Positions 1 to 7,871 of a stretch of 24,459 nucleotides of DNA are shown here, in pieces. The DNA lies in the NCBI GenBank assembly GCA_934454035.1, contig CAKSFY010000022.1:1-24459 (forward strand), in the 5' to 3' direction. The notes below the pieces were generated by a model. The model had not been told where the DNA came from and made no database searches. It saw only the letters and a program-made list of their open reading frames with translations. Position numbers and translations under genes: made by a program. The stretch comes from an uncultured Clostridia bacterium (GTDB taxonomy: Bacteria > Bacillota > Clostridia > UBA1381). The first letter of the stretch is position 1. Every line of letters starts with the position of its first letter.

Positions 1-1734
1 TACGCAAGAGGCAGAATAATCGGGGATTACAGACGTGTTGCACTTTACGGAATGGATTTTCTTATTGAAAAAAGAAAAGAAGACAAAAAGAGAATCGGAG
101 AAGGTGATATGACCGAAGAGAGAATTCATCTTCTGGAGGATATTGCAAAACAACTGGAATTTATGGAACAGCTCAAAACCATGGCGGCAGAGTACGGCTG
201 CGATATTTCAAGACCTGCCGAAAATGCTTATGAAGCAATTCAGTGGCTTTATTTCGGATATCTGGGAGCTGTAAAGGAGCAAAACGGAGCTGCAAACAGT
301 ATCGGCAGAATATCACAGTTTATCGACATTTATATTGAAAGAGATATGAAAGAGGAAACTCTTGACGAAAAGCATGCGCAAGAACTTATTGATGATTTGG
401 TATTAAAGATGAGATTGGTTCGCCATTTGAGAACACCGGAATACAATGAGCTTTTTGCCGGTGATCCGGTGTGGGTAACATGCTCGCTGGCAGGAGCCGG
501 TGAGGACGGCAGATGCATGGTTACAAAAACCTGCTACAGATTCTTAAATACTTTATATAATCTCGGACCGAGCGCGGAGCCGAATCTGACAGTATTATGG
601 TCGGAAAAACTCCCGGAAAGCTTTAAAAAATTCTGCGCAAAGGTGTCTATAGATACAGATTCTATTCAGTATGAAAATGATGATGTTATGCGTAAAACAT
701 TCGGCGATGATTATTCGATTGCTTGCTGTGTATCGGCAATGAAAACCGGCAAGCAAATGCAGTTCTTCGGAGCAAGATGTAACCTTGCAAAGGTTCTTTT
801 AATGGCATTAAACGGCGGAAAAGACGAGGTTTACGGAACGCAGATTGCGCCTGAGGGAAAAGTATTTGAGGAAAAAGTACTTGATTTTGAAGAGGTTTAC
901 TCAGCATTTAAATCATATGCCGCATGGATGGCAAAACTGTATGTAAATACTATGAATATCATCCATTATATGCACGACAAATATGCTTATGAGCGTCTTA
1001 TGATGGCATTGCATGATGCAGAACCGGAAAGACTTATGGCATTCGGAATAAGCGGCTTGAGCGTGCTTGCGGACAGTTTGAGTGCGATTAAGTATGCAAA
1101 GGTTACGCCGATCAAAGATGAAAGAGGAATAATTACAGAATTTAAAACTGAGGGTGATTTCCCGAAATATGGAAATGATGATGACAGAGCAGATGAGATA
1201 GTTAAAGAAATAACTGAATTTTTCTATTCCGAGCTTTGCAAGACAAAAGCATACAGAAATGCTAAACATACACTGTCGCTTTTGACAATCACATCAAATG
1301 TTATGTACGGCAAAAAGACCGGTTCAACTCCTGACGGAAGAAAGGCAGGAGAAGCATTTGCGCCCGGTGCAAATCCTATGCACGGCAGAGATAAAGAGGG
1401 TGCGGTGGCATCGCTTAATTCCGTGGCAAAAATAGACTATGGCTGCTGCCGCGACGGAATTTCAAACACATTCTCAATCACACCGGATGCACTCGGCACA
1501 GAAGAGGACAGATGCGAAAATCTTGTTAGCCTTTTGGATGGATATTTTGCACAGGATGCACACCACTTAAATGTAAATGTTTTGAACAGACAAAAACTTA
1601 TTGATGCTATGAATGACCCGACTCTCTATCCGTCGCTTACAATTCGCGTGAGCGGATATGCGGTCAACTTCAATAAATTGACAAAAGATAAACAATTGGA
1701 GGTTATCTCGAGAACATTCCATACAAAGATGTAA
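1..1734 (+). CDS. pflB: Pyruvate formate-lyase (formate C-acetyltransferase), 5'-truncated by window edge
   Basis: Glycyl-radical enzyme that converts pyruvate and CoA to acetyl-CoA and formate in anaerobic cytoplasmic metabolism. The reading frame is open from base 1, so the gene starts upstream; 577 residues are visible, against about 750 for the family, so roughly 170 N-terminal residues are missing. The adjacent catalytic cysteine pair (IACCVSAM) is encoded at about 724-729. The C-terminal glycyl-radical motif RVSGYAV has its radical glycine at about 1654-1656. The ending HTKM is close to the usual C-terminus. An internal ATG at 52 is not the true start, because homologous sequence (GRIIGDYRRVALYG) precedes it. 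The activase gene follows 19 bases downstream, which supports PFL over other glycyl-radical enzymes. The CC pair also separates it from the glycerol/diol dehydratase branch. Confidence 0.95.
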   Translation, partial: YARGRIIGDYRRVALYGMDFLIEKRKEDKKRIGEGDMTEERIHLLEDIAKQLEFMEQLKTMAAEYGCDISRPAENAYEAIQWLYFGYLGAVKEQNGAANSIGRISQFIDIYIERDMKEETLDEKHAQELIDDLVLKMRLVRHLRTPEYNELFAGDPVWVTCSLAGAGEDGRCMVTKTCYRFLNTLYNLGPSAEPNLTVLWSEKLPESFKKFCAKVSIDTDSIQYENDDVMRKTFGDDYSIACCVSAMKTGKQMQFFGARCNLAKVLLMALNGGKDEVYGTQIAPEGKVFEEKVLDFEEVYSAFKSYAAWMAKLYVNTMNIIHYMHDKYAYERLMMALHDAEPERLMAFGISGLSVLADSLSAIKYAKVTPIKDERGIITEFKTEGDFPKYGNDDDRADEIVKEITEFFYSELCKTKAYRNAKHTLSLLTITSNVMYGKKTGSTPDGRKAGEAFAPGANPMHGRDKEGAVASLNSVAKIDYGCCRDGISNTFSITPDALGTEEDRCENLVSLLDGYFAQDAHHLNVNVLNRQKLIDAMNDPTLYPSLTIRVSGYAVNFNKLTKDKQLEVISRTFHTKM

Positions 1735-1753
1735 TAAATTGGGAGTGAGCGGA

Positions 1754-2464
1754 ATGTATGGAGTAATCCATTCTTATGAAAGTCTCGCAGCAGTGGACGG
1801 CAAAGGATTGCGTTACGCAGTCTTTTTTGCCGGTTGTCCGCTTCGGTGTATTTATTGCCATAATCCGGATACATGGGTTATGGATGGAACTAAAGTAACC
1901 GTTTCCGAACTTGTGGGAAAGCTTTCAAGGTACAGAACATATTTTAAAGATAAAGGCGGAGCAACATTTTCAGGAGGAGAGCCGCTTTTGCAGGCAGAAT
2001 TCATTGCGGAAATGATTGAACCGCTTCGTGAAAAAGGTATAAAGTACGCAATAGATACCTCCGGTGCGGTTGAGCTTTCCGAAAGTGTTAAAAAGGTTTT
2101 AGACAATGCCCAGACGGTTATTTTGGATTTAAAATTCTGGGATGATGAGAGCTACAGAAAATATACCGGAGGCACAATTGAGAGAACTCTGAAAATTCTT
2201 TCATATCTTGACGAAAAGAATATAAACACCTGGGTAAGGACAGTAGTTGTTCCGGGCATAAATGATTCCGAAGAATACATGGATAAATATTTATCACTGC
2301 TTACCGGACGCGAATGTATAGAAAAATATGAGTTGCTGCCGTTTCACACGATGGGTTTCTTTAAATATGAAAAGCTCGGGATAGAAAATCCGTTAATCGG
2401 AACTGAGGCACTTAGCGGTGTTGACGGACTGCAAAGGTATGTGAATGGCGTACTGTTCGGATAA
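1754..2464 (+). CDS. pflA: Pyruvate formate-lyase activating enzyme (radical SAM)
   Basis: Cytoplasmic radical-SAM enzyme that uses S-adenosylmethionine and a 4Fe-4S cluster to install the glycyl radical on PFL. It has 236 residues. The cluster motif C28-x3-C32-x2-C35 (GCPLRCIYCHNPDTW) is present and is followed by the FSGGEPLLQ motif. The ATG at 1754 is chosen because GGGAGTG at 1741-1747 lies about 6 bases upstream. An in-frame TTG at 1739 would add five residues but has no ribosome site and abuts the PFL stop. The gene lies directly after pflB, in the usual activase position, and the two are almost certainly co-transcribed. Length is normal for the family and no key residue is missing. Confidence 0.95.
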   Translation: MYGVIHSYESLAAVDGKGLRYAVFFAGCPLRCIYCHNPDTWVMDGTKVTVSELVGKLSRYRTYFKDKGGATFSGGEPLLQAEFIAEMIEPLREKGIKYAIDTSGAVELSESVKKVLDNAQTVILDLKFWDDESYRKYTGGTIERTLKILSYLDEKNINTWVRTVVVPGINDSEEYMDKYLSLLTGRECIEKYELLPFHTMGFFKYEKLGIENPLIGTEALSGVDGLQRYVNGVLFG

Positions 2465-2486
2465 AGCTTTTTACGGAGGAATAAAA

Positions 2487-3023
2487 ATGGATTTTTCTAA
2501 GGATTTGTTCAGATATTACGGAGAAAAAGGCGAATCGCTCGAAAGGCGCATAATGAGACCTCCGGAGCTTAAATATATTGCATTGCTGAGAAAGGCACAA
2601 AATTGCAGGCATAAAGCTTTGAGGATGATTTATACGATTAGGTTAAAGCGTATGTCTTACAGGACCGGTATACAGATTCCTGCCCGTACAAAAATAGGAG
2701 AAGGCTTTTATATAGGTCACAGCGGAAGGGTGATAATACACCCCGATGCAGAACTCGGCAACAATATTAATGTCGGAACGGGAATTACAATCGGCGCAGA
2801 AAACAGAGGAAAAAGAAAAGGTGCACCGGTAATCGGCAATCGATGCTGGATAGGTACAAACGCAGTTGTTGTCGGAAATATCAAAATCGGAGATGATGTC
2901 CTGATTGCACCGCTGTCATATGTTAATTTTGACGTGCCGTCACATTCCGTCGTTATCGGAAACCCCGGAAAAATAATAAAAAAGGATAATGCTACACTCG
3001 ATTATATCTGCAATTGTATATAA
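2487..3023 (+). CDS. Serine O-acetyltransferase-like hexapeptide-repeat acetyltransferase
   Basis: 178-residue protein of the left-handed beta-helix acyltransferase superfamily. Residues ~65-168 show hexapeptide turns (IPARTKIGEGFYIGH, VIGNRCWIGTNAVVVGNIKIGDDVLIAP) and the VVIGNPGKII ending typical of the serine-acetyltransferase (CysE) type. The N-terminal part is short and charged, so this is the small SAT-like form. It may acetylate serine, or a sugar hydroxyl in surface polysaccharide; the sequence does not decide. The start at ATG 2487 has ACGGAGGA at 2473-2480. It begins 22 bases after pflA and before the promoter and riboswitch of the polysaccharide operon, so it is probably transcribed with pfl and not from the c-di-GMP-controlled leader. 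No terminator is obvious after it. Confidence 0.8.
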   Translation: MDFSKDLFRYYGEKGESLERRIMRPPELKYIALLRKAQNCRHKALRMIYTIRLKRMSYRTGIQIPARTKIGEGFYIGHSGRVIIHPDAELGNNINVGTGITIGAENRGKRKGAPVIGNRCWIGTNAVVVGNIKIGDDVLIAPLSYVNFDVPSHSVVIGNPGKIIKKDNATLDYICNCI

Positions 3024-3048
3024 ATTTCGACAAATTCAGCAAAAAAGG

Positions 3049-3077
3049 TTGACATAAATGCTTTTATGTGATAGAAT
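3049..3077 (+). promoter_or_regulatory. Sigma-A type promoter of the polysaccharide operon
   Basis: Perfect -35 box TTGACA at 3049-3054, 17-base spacer, and -10 box TAGAAT at 3072-3077. This predicts transcription start near 3084, just upstream of the riboswitch aptamer. The match to the consensus of the housekeeping sigma factor is very strong, so expression is probably limited by the leader RNA and not by initiation. Confidence 0.85.
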
Positions 3078-3085
3078 AAAAAAAG

Positions 3086-3171
3086 AAATGAATATGTGGG
3101 TAAACCTATTGAAAGATAGGGACACAAAGCTGAGTGTCTAAGGCAGATATGCTATGATTGACTGGCCGCAA
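3086..3171 (+). ncRNA. Cyclic di-GMP-I (GEMM-I) riboswitch aptamer
   Basis: The core matches GEMM-I. There is a GTGGGTAAACC segment, a hairpin CCTATT-GAAA-GATAGG (about 3105-3120) with a GAAA tetraloop, then the hallmark GGGACACAAAGC. A second arm carries CTAAG on one side and TATG-A on the other of a short GCA-GATA-TGC stem (about 3138-3156). That is the 11-nt tetraloop-receptor arrangement, here closed by U-A where C-G is usual. Docking of the GAAA loop into this receptor is known in the family. The base-paired P1 closing stem is weak and I could not fix its exact ends. The three G residues before TAAACC fit c-di-GMP, not cGAMP, specificity. It lies between a strong promoter and an intrinsic terminator, upstream of the flippase gene. 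Confidence 0.9.
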
Positions 3172-3203
3172 TGATTGATTTATTCAATTTTTGCGGCTTT
3201 TTT
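3165..3203 (+). terminator. Intrinsic terminator forming the riboswitch expression platform
   Basis: GCCGCAA (3165-3171) pairs with TTGCGGC (3191-3197). Inside the loop, ATTGA (3174-3178) can also pair with TCAAT (3184-3188), giving a long hairpin followed by six T (3198-3203). The 5' arm overlaps the last bases of the aptamer (GGCCGC), so the folded aptamer and the terminator should be mutually exclusive. The first gene of the operon starts 23 bases after the T-run. Confidence 0.9.
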
Positions 3204-3226
3204 ATTATCAGACGGAGGATAAAAAG

Positions 3227-4732
3227 ATGGAGCGGCACGGATTGAAAATTAAGCGCAATTTAATATCGGGCGTGATATATCAGGTCGTTTTAATAGCGCT
3301 GAGCTTTCTTTTGCCGAGACTTTATCTTGAAAATTTCGGCTCTGAGGTCAACGGCGTGCTTTCCACAATAAAACAGATTTTCACATATATGTGTCTTTTG
3401 GAGGCAGGAGTGGGGCTTGCGACAACGCAGGCACTTTATAAGCCGATTGCAGGAGGAAATTACAAAAGTGCAAGCGAAATTCTATCCGCCACAAACAAAT
3501 ATTATTGCCGAACCGGAATTATTTATTCCGTACTGGTATTGATTGTAGCTGCGATTTATGCTTTTGTGATTCCTACCGGCATAGAAAGCCCGATTTTATT
3601 TGCAATAGTGATTCTGAATGCAATTCCGGCGCTGTTCAGTTATTTTGTTCAGGCAAAATACAGAATTTTGATGGAGGTAGACGGCAGAAAATATGTTATT
3701 AATAATGCAGAAACAGTATTGCAGCTTGTATCGAATGTTTGTAAAATTGCGGTTCTCCTTTTAACGGACAGTCTTATATTAATTCAGCTTGTATATTGTA
3801 TTTTGGCAATTTTACAGCTCGGATATCTTTATATATACGCAAAGAAAAGATACAGTTGGATAAATTTAAACGCGGTACCTAATTATGCGGCAATTTCACA
3901 AAAAGAATCAGTTTTGATTCATCAGATTTCGGCAATGGTATTTAACAATACCGACATTATTCTGCTTTCGTTTTTGTGTGACTTTAAGGTTGTCAGTATA
4001 TATTCGATTTATAACATTTTCTTTTCGCAGATTCAGTCGTTCATAACGAGTATAATATCCGGCTTCAGCTTCGCACTCGGTCAGCTTTTTCATGCCGATA
4101 CGCCTAAATTCAAAAGGTACTATAATGTTTATGAAACATTCTACATAATGGGCACGTTTATAATTTATACGCTTATGGCGGTATTTCTGCTTCCTGTTAT
4201 ACAGATTTACACAAGCGGAATAAATGATGCCGATTATACGAATGTGCCGTTGGTTTTCCTTTTCGTACTTATGAATCTTTTGGCTAACGGGAAGCTTCCG
4301 TCAAATCATGTGCTTGAATATTCGGGCAAATTTAAGGAGACGCGTTCGCATGCGGTTATAGAAATGTCAATAAATATCTTGGTGTCGGTTGCAGCAATAT
4401 TGAAATGGGGAATTTGCGGCGCGATTATTGGGACAATTACGGCACTTTTATTCAGAGGAATTGCTATGATTTATTATTCAAACCGTGTAATTTTGAAAAG
4501 GAATATGTTTAATACATTTAAACTGTGGCTTATTGACGGAGCGGTTTTTGCATTTGTGATGATTATATTTTTTGTTGATCATTTCAGTGGAGTTTCATTC
4601 GGGAAGCTTGTGTTAAAAGGCATTATTCATTCTGTCTGGATAACGGGATTGTATATATCGGTTAATTGCATTTTTTGCCGGGCGGCATTTCGAGATTTTG
4701 TTAAACTCTTAAAAAGGGAGGAAACACTGTGA
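3227..4732 (+). CDS. Polysaccharide flippase (Wzx-like, MOP superfamily)
   Basis: 501-residue polytopic inner-membrane protein, predicted to flip undecaprenyl-diphosphate-linked repeat units across the membrane. The N-terminus (SGVIYQVVLIALSFLLPRLYLENFGSEVNGV) is typical of the polysaccharide biosynthesis/MATE-like family, and around 12-14 hydrophobic segments run through the protein. ATG 3227 is chosen because GACGGAGGAT (3211-3220) lies upstream. An in-frame TTG at 3191 would start inside the terminator stem and is rejected. This is the first gene after the c-di-GMP riboswitch. Its stop overlaps the next start (GTGA), so translation is probably coupled. Length is normal for Wzx, with no sign of damage. 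Confidence 0.88.
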   Translation: MERHGLKIKRNLISGVIYQVVLIALSFLLPRLYLENFGSEVNGVLSTIKQIFTYMCLLEAGVGLATTQALYKPIAGGNYKSASEILSATNKYYCRTGIIYSVLVLIVAAIYAFVIPTGIESPILFAIVILNAIPALFSYFVQAKYRILMEVDGRKYVINNAETVLQLVSNVCKIAVLLLTDSLILIQLVYCILAILQLGYLYIYAKKRYSWINLNAVPNYAAISQKESVLIHQISAMVFNNTDIILLSFLCDFKVVSIYSIYNIFFSQIQSFITSIISGFSFALGQLFHADTPKFKRYYNVYETFYIMGTFIIYTLMAVFLLPVIQIYTSGINDADYTNVPLVFLFVLMNLLANGKLPSNHVLEYSGKFKETRSHAVIEMSINILVSVAAILKWGICGAIIGTITALLFRGIAMIYYSNRVILKRNMFNTFKLWLIDGAVFAFVMIIFFVDHFSGVSFGKLVLKGIIHSVWITGLYISVNCIFCRAAFRDFVKLLKREETL

Positions 4733-5457
4733 GTATTCCGAAGGTAATTCATTATTGCTGGTTCGGTAAAAAGGAACTGCCGGGCATGGCAAAAAAGTGT
4801 ATTAAAAGCTGGCAAAAATATTGTCCCGGTTATGAGATAATATGTTGGAATGAGGATAATTTTGATATTAATTGCAACCGGTATGTTAAGCAAGCGTATG
4901 ACGCAAAAAAATGGGCATTTGTAAGTGATTATGTACGTTTGTTTGTAATATATCAATACGGCGGATTGTATTTTGATACCGATGTTGAATTGATTAAACC
5001 TATTGAACCGCTTATTCAAAACGGCGGTTTTATGGGATATGATGAAAAGGGTGTTATTTCAACGGGATTGGGTTTTGCTGCTGAGGCTGGGAATGAAGTA
5101 ATCGGCGAACTTATTAAGGATTACGGCGGTATATCATTTTTGCTGCCGGACGGTACTTTTGATTTGACACCGTGTCCCGACAGAAATGCAAAAGCATTTG
5201 AAAGACTTGGGGTAACGAAGGGCACGAGCGAGATTAAAGGAATAAAGATTTTGACGGGTGATTATCTCTGCCCGATGAATTTTTATACAGGCAAAATAAA
5301 AAAGACAAAAAACACATATTCGATACATCATTATTGTGCTTCGTGGCTGACGCCGACAGCGAAGCGTACAACATTTATAAAAAGAATTATCGGTGTAAAA
5401 ATGTATGATAAGCTTTACGGAAAGTTTTTGCATAAATTCAGTTGGTTGGAGTGGTGA
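4729..5457 (+). CDS. Glycosyltransferase with DXD motif (GT32 / Gly_transf_sug type)
   Basis: 242-residue predicted cytoplasmic glycosyltransferase. The start IPKVIHYCWFG, the central WAFVSDYVRLFVIYQYGG and the D83-T-D85 motif (YGGLYFDTDVELIKP) are the pattern of the DXD-sugar family (GT32), related to capsular mannosyl/galactosyl transferases and the toxin glycosyltransferase fold. The DXD binds the metal and nucleotide sugar in this family; the donor sugar cannot be told. The GTG start at 4729 has AGGGAGG (4715-4721) at good spacing and overlaps the flippase stop. It is followed three bases after its stop by the GtrII-like gene. Intact, normal length. Confidence 0.85.
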   Translation: MSIPKVIHYCWFGKKELPGMAKKCIKSWQKYCPGYEIICWNEDNFDINCNRYVKQAYDAKKWAFVSDYVRLFVIYQYGGLYFDTDVELIKPIEPLIQNGGFMGYDEKGVISTGLGFAAEAGNEVIGELIKDYGGISFLLPDGTFDLTPCPDRNAKAFERLGVTKGTSEIKGIKILTGDYLCPMNFYTGKIKKTKNTYSIHHYCASWLTPTAKRTTFIKRIIGVKMYDKLYGKFLHKFSWLEW

Positions 5458-5459
5458 AA

Positions 5460-7007
5460 ATGCCGGAGAGGGTGTTAAAAAATATAAATGAAAAAATATT
5501 GCCGCAATGGAGAGTTTGTTTTTTTACGGCTTTAATTATAGGGCTTGCGGCTCATTTATACAAATTAATAAATTGGCTGCCTAATTGGGATTCGATTGTT
5601 TTTCGGTATGATTCGCAAAATATGCTGAGACTCGGCAGATGGCTTCTGGGGCTTGTATGTATGCCGACATCGTATTATGATTTGCCGTGGATTAACGGAC
5701 TTTTTGCTGTTATATTTCATTCGGTCGGAGCGGTTTGTATTTGCCGGATATTCGATATAAAAAAATATATAACCGCGGCTCTTATCGGTGCGGTGGTGAT
5801 AACATTTCCGACGGTTACCTCGGTAATGATATACAGCTATGTTGCTGACGGGTATGCGGCTTCGTTTATGCTTGCGTGCCTTGCGGCGGTATTTATGACA
5901 AAGGATAAGCCGGAATATATTCTTTCATCAATTTTGATTATGATGTCGGCAGGCATATATCAGGCATATATAACAGTTACCGTAACACTTGTTTTGATTT
6001 ATCTGATTGATGAACTGATTTTCAAAAAAGAAAGTGCCCGGCAGTTGGGAAAAAAGACATTAAAATGTGCCGGGGCAGGGATTCTCGGGGTGACTCTTTA
6101 TTACATCGCAATGCTTGTACTTTTAAAAATCACAGGCGAGACTTTGCTTGAATATCAGGGCGTCAATTCGGCAGTATCAGCGTCCGATATTGATATAATG
6201 AGTTCACTGTATGTCGTTAAACACACTTTTATCGGGTATTTTTTCGATTTTTCACGCGGAATAAATGCTTTTCCGATAATAAACTGTATTGTGTTTATAT
6301 TAATTACAATATTTTACATTATAAATATTGCAGCGAAAAAAACATACAAGAATATCGGTAAAATACTTCTTTTGGCGGCATATATATTTCTTTTGCCGAT
6401 CGGAGCGGCAATTTTGGCATTTATCAATAGTGAAATAGATTATCATAATCTTATGAAAATGGGATATTGCACATTTTATATTATGTTTATTCTTATTTAT
6501 GAACGTACTGATTTTGGCGGTTATTCAAAAAATGCCGTGAAATCGTGGACAGTACTCGGCATAGGTGCAATACTTGCTTTCAATCAGATTATTATTGCGA
6601 ATGTCAGCTATCACAAGCTGCAAATGTCGTATGAAAAATCTATGGGGACGCTTATAAGAATTGCCGACAGAATTGAGCAAACAGACGGCTCTGAGAATTG
6701 CGGCGAAATTTTGGTTATCGGCAGTTTGCCGGGGAGCAGAGCATACAGTGATGAGCTTCCGCCCGATATTACAGGCACAACAGACGGATATATATTGAGA
6801 TTTGATGATGAAGTTGTGGGACAGAGTGTCATGTGCAGCGCAGTTAACGACTATTGCGGAAAAAATTACGGCTTTATTTTCGGGGACGAAAAGAAAGCAA
6901 TGATGGAAAAAGAGGAAATTAAGAATATGAACGAATGGCCGGGAAATAATTCTGTTTCCGTAGTAGACGGTATTATTGTTATAAAGCTTGGCGCAGAGGG
7001 TGAGTGA
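5460..7007 (+). CDS. GtrII-like membrane glucosyltransferase
   Basis: 515-residue integral membrane protein resembling the GtrII family, which transfers a glucosyl group from a polyprenyl-phosphate sugar to surface polysaccharide on the outer side of the membrane. The features seen are an N-terminal membrane segment, the NWLPNWDSIVFRYDSQNMLRLGRW region with acidic residues, the SAGIYQAYITVT segment, many hydrophobic helices to about residue 380, and a soluble C-terminal part of about 120 residues. ATG 5460 is preceded by GGAG at 5448-5451; a TTG at 5442 in frame is less likely. In known systems GtrII works with GtrB and the flippase GtrA. A GtrB-type gene lies later in the operon at 21331, but no GtrA is seen. 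Family assignment is from overall pattern, so moderately sure. Confidence 0.72.
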   Translation: MPERVLKNINEKILPQWRVCFFTALIIGLAAHLYKLINWLPNWDSIVFRYDSQNMLRLGRWLLGLVCMPTSYYDLPWINGLFAVIFHSVGAVCICRIFDIKKYITAALIGAVVITFPTVTSVMIYSYVADGYAASFMLACLAAVFMTKDKPEYILSSILIMMSAGIYQAYITVTVTLVLIYLIDELIFKKESARQLGKKTLKCAGAGILGVTLYYIAMLVLLKITGETLLEYQGVNSAVSASDIDIMSSLYVVKHTFIGYFFDFSRGINAFPIINCIVFILITIFYIINIAAKKTYKNIGKILLLAAYIFLLPIGAAILAFINSEIDYHNLMKMGYCTFYIMFILIYERTDFGGYSKNAVKSWTVLGIGAILAFNQIIIANVSYHKLQMSYEKSMGTLIRIADRIEQTDGSENCGEILVIGSLPGSRAYSDELPPDITGTTDGYILRFDDEVVGQSVMCSAVNDYCGKNYGFIFGDEKKAMMEKEEIKNMNEWPGNNSVSVVDGIIVIKLGAEGE

Positions 7008-7011
7008 TACA

Positions 7012-7851
7012 ATGATTTATTGCTGTGCAGATGATTTCGGAATGTCGGAGGAAAGCTGCGGAAGAATCAGGGAGTGTATAAAATACGGAGCGTTAAATAA
7101 AGTAAGCGTTTTCCCGAATACTGCAATACAGGATATTGATTTACCGAAAGTGACATTGAGTGTTCATTTAAATCTTGTCGAGGGAAAGCCGGTTTCGAAT
7201 CCGGAAGAATTACCGCTTCTTACAGATGACAGAGGGTATTTTAAACATTCGTTTACAGGATTGTTGCTTTTATCTCTTTCGTCCTGTAAGGATGATTTAA
7301 AAAAACAGATTTATTCGGAAATAAAAAATCAAATTAAAAGATGCAAAGCCATGGGAATGAAATGCGAGGCAATTGACAGTCATCAGCACACACATATGAT
7401 ACCGCTGATATTTTCTGAATTGCTTAAAGCATGTGGTGAAGAGGGTATTGAATATATTAGAATTCCGTCCGAGCCGCTTTTGCCTTATGTGCTCTCACCG
7501 AGTTTATATTTATCATACAGACCGATTAATATAATCAAGCAATGGCTTTTAAAAATATTCGCTCTTATTAATAAAAAAGGCTTGAAAAAATCCGGTATAA
7601 AAACAGCTCTTTTTATGGGGGTTTTGTTTTCGGGAAGAATGGATAAAAAAAGAGTAATGAAGGTTTTGCCTTATTATTTAAAGCTTGCGGAAAAGAAAAA
7701 TACGGATATAGAGCTTCTTTTTCATCCGGGCTATGCAAATCGGGGCGAAAATGTAATGGATAAAGAAAAAAAGGGGTTTAATAAATTCTATTTTTCACAA
7801 GGGCGTAGGATTGAATTTGAAGCGCTGAAAGAGATAAAGTTGCAGAACTGA
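7012..7851 (+). CDS. YdjC/ChbG-family carbohydrate deacetylase
   Basis: 279-residue protein of the YdjC/ChbG family, metal-dependent deacetylases acting on N-acetylated sugars. Motifs seen are ADDFG at residues 6-10, H52 in SVHLNL, the DSHQHTHMIP metal-site motif at 122-131, and a C-terminal LLFHPG. No signal peptide is evident, so cytoplasmic action on a lipid-linked or nucleotide-linked precursor, or on a released oligosaccharide, is more likely than extracellular polymer deacetylation. The start at ATG 7012 has GAGGGTGAG at 6996-7004, four bases after the GtrII stop. An upstream in-frame TTG at 6988 is rejected. The gene is in the middle of the operon and suggests that the repeat unit contains a de-N-acetylated amino sugar (inference). 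Confidence 0.82.
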   Translation: MIYCCADDFGMSEESCGRIRECIKYGALNKVSVFPNTAIQDIDLPKVTLSVHLNLVEGKPVSNPEELPLLTDDRGYFKHSFTGLLLLSLSSCKDDLKKQIYSEIKNQIKRCKAMGMKCEAIDSHQHTHMIPLIFSELLKACGEEGIEYIRIPSEPLLPYVLSPSLYLSYRPINIIKQWLLKIFALINKKGLKKSGIKTALFMGVLFSGRMDKKRVMKVLPYYLKLAEKKNTDIELLFHPGYANRGENVMDKEKKGFNKFYFSQGRRIEFEALKEIKLQN

Positions 7852-7871
7852 AGTGAAGGGAGAAAATTGTT

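Noticed and set aside
913..1269. Minus-strand open frames across the window, such as 913-1269, 4627-5019 and 16178-16669.
   Set aside because: They lie antisense within well-recognised genes, have no family features or ribosome sites, and all real genes here run on the + strand.
3191..3226. A TTG-started extension of the flippase upstream of ATG 3227.
   Set aside because: It would begin inside the 3' arm of the terminator, has no ribosome site, and the strong GGAGG-type site serves ATG 3227.
3024..3226. T-box, SAM or other leader class for the 200-base gap.
   Set aside because: The GAAA hairpin, ACACAAAGC core and tetraloop receptor fit GEMM-I; no T-box UGGN sequence or SAM K-turn pattern is seen.
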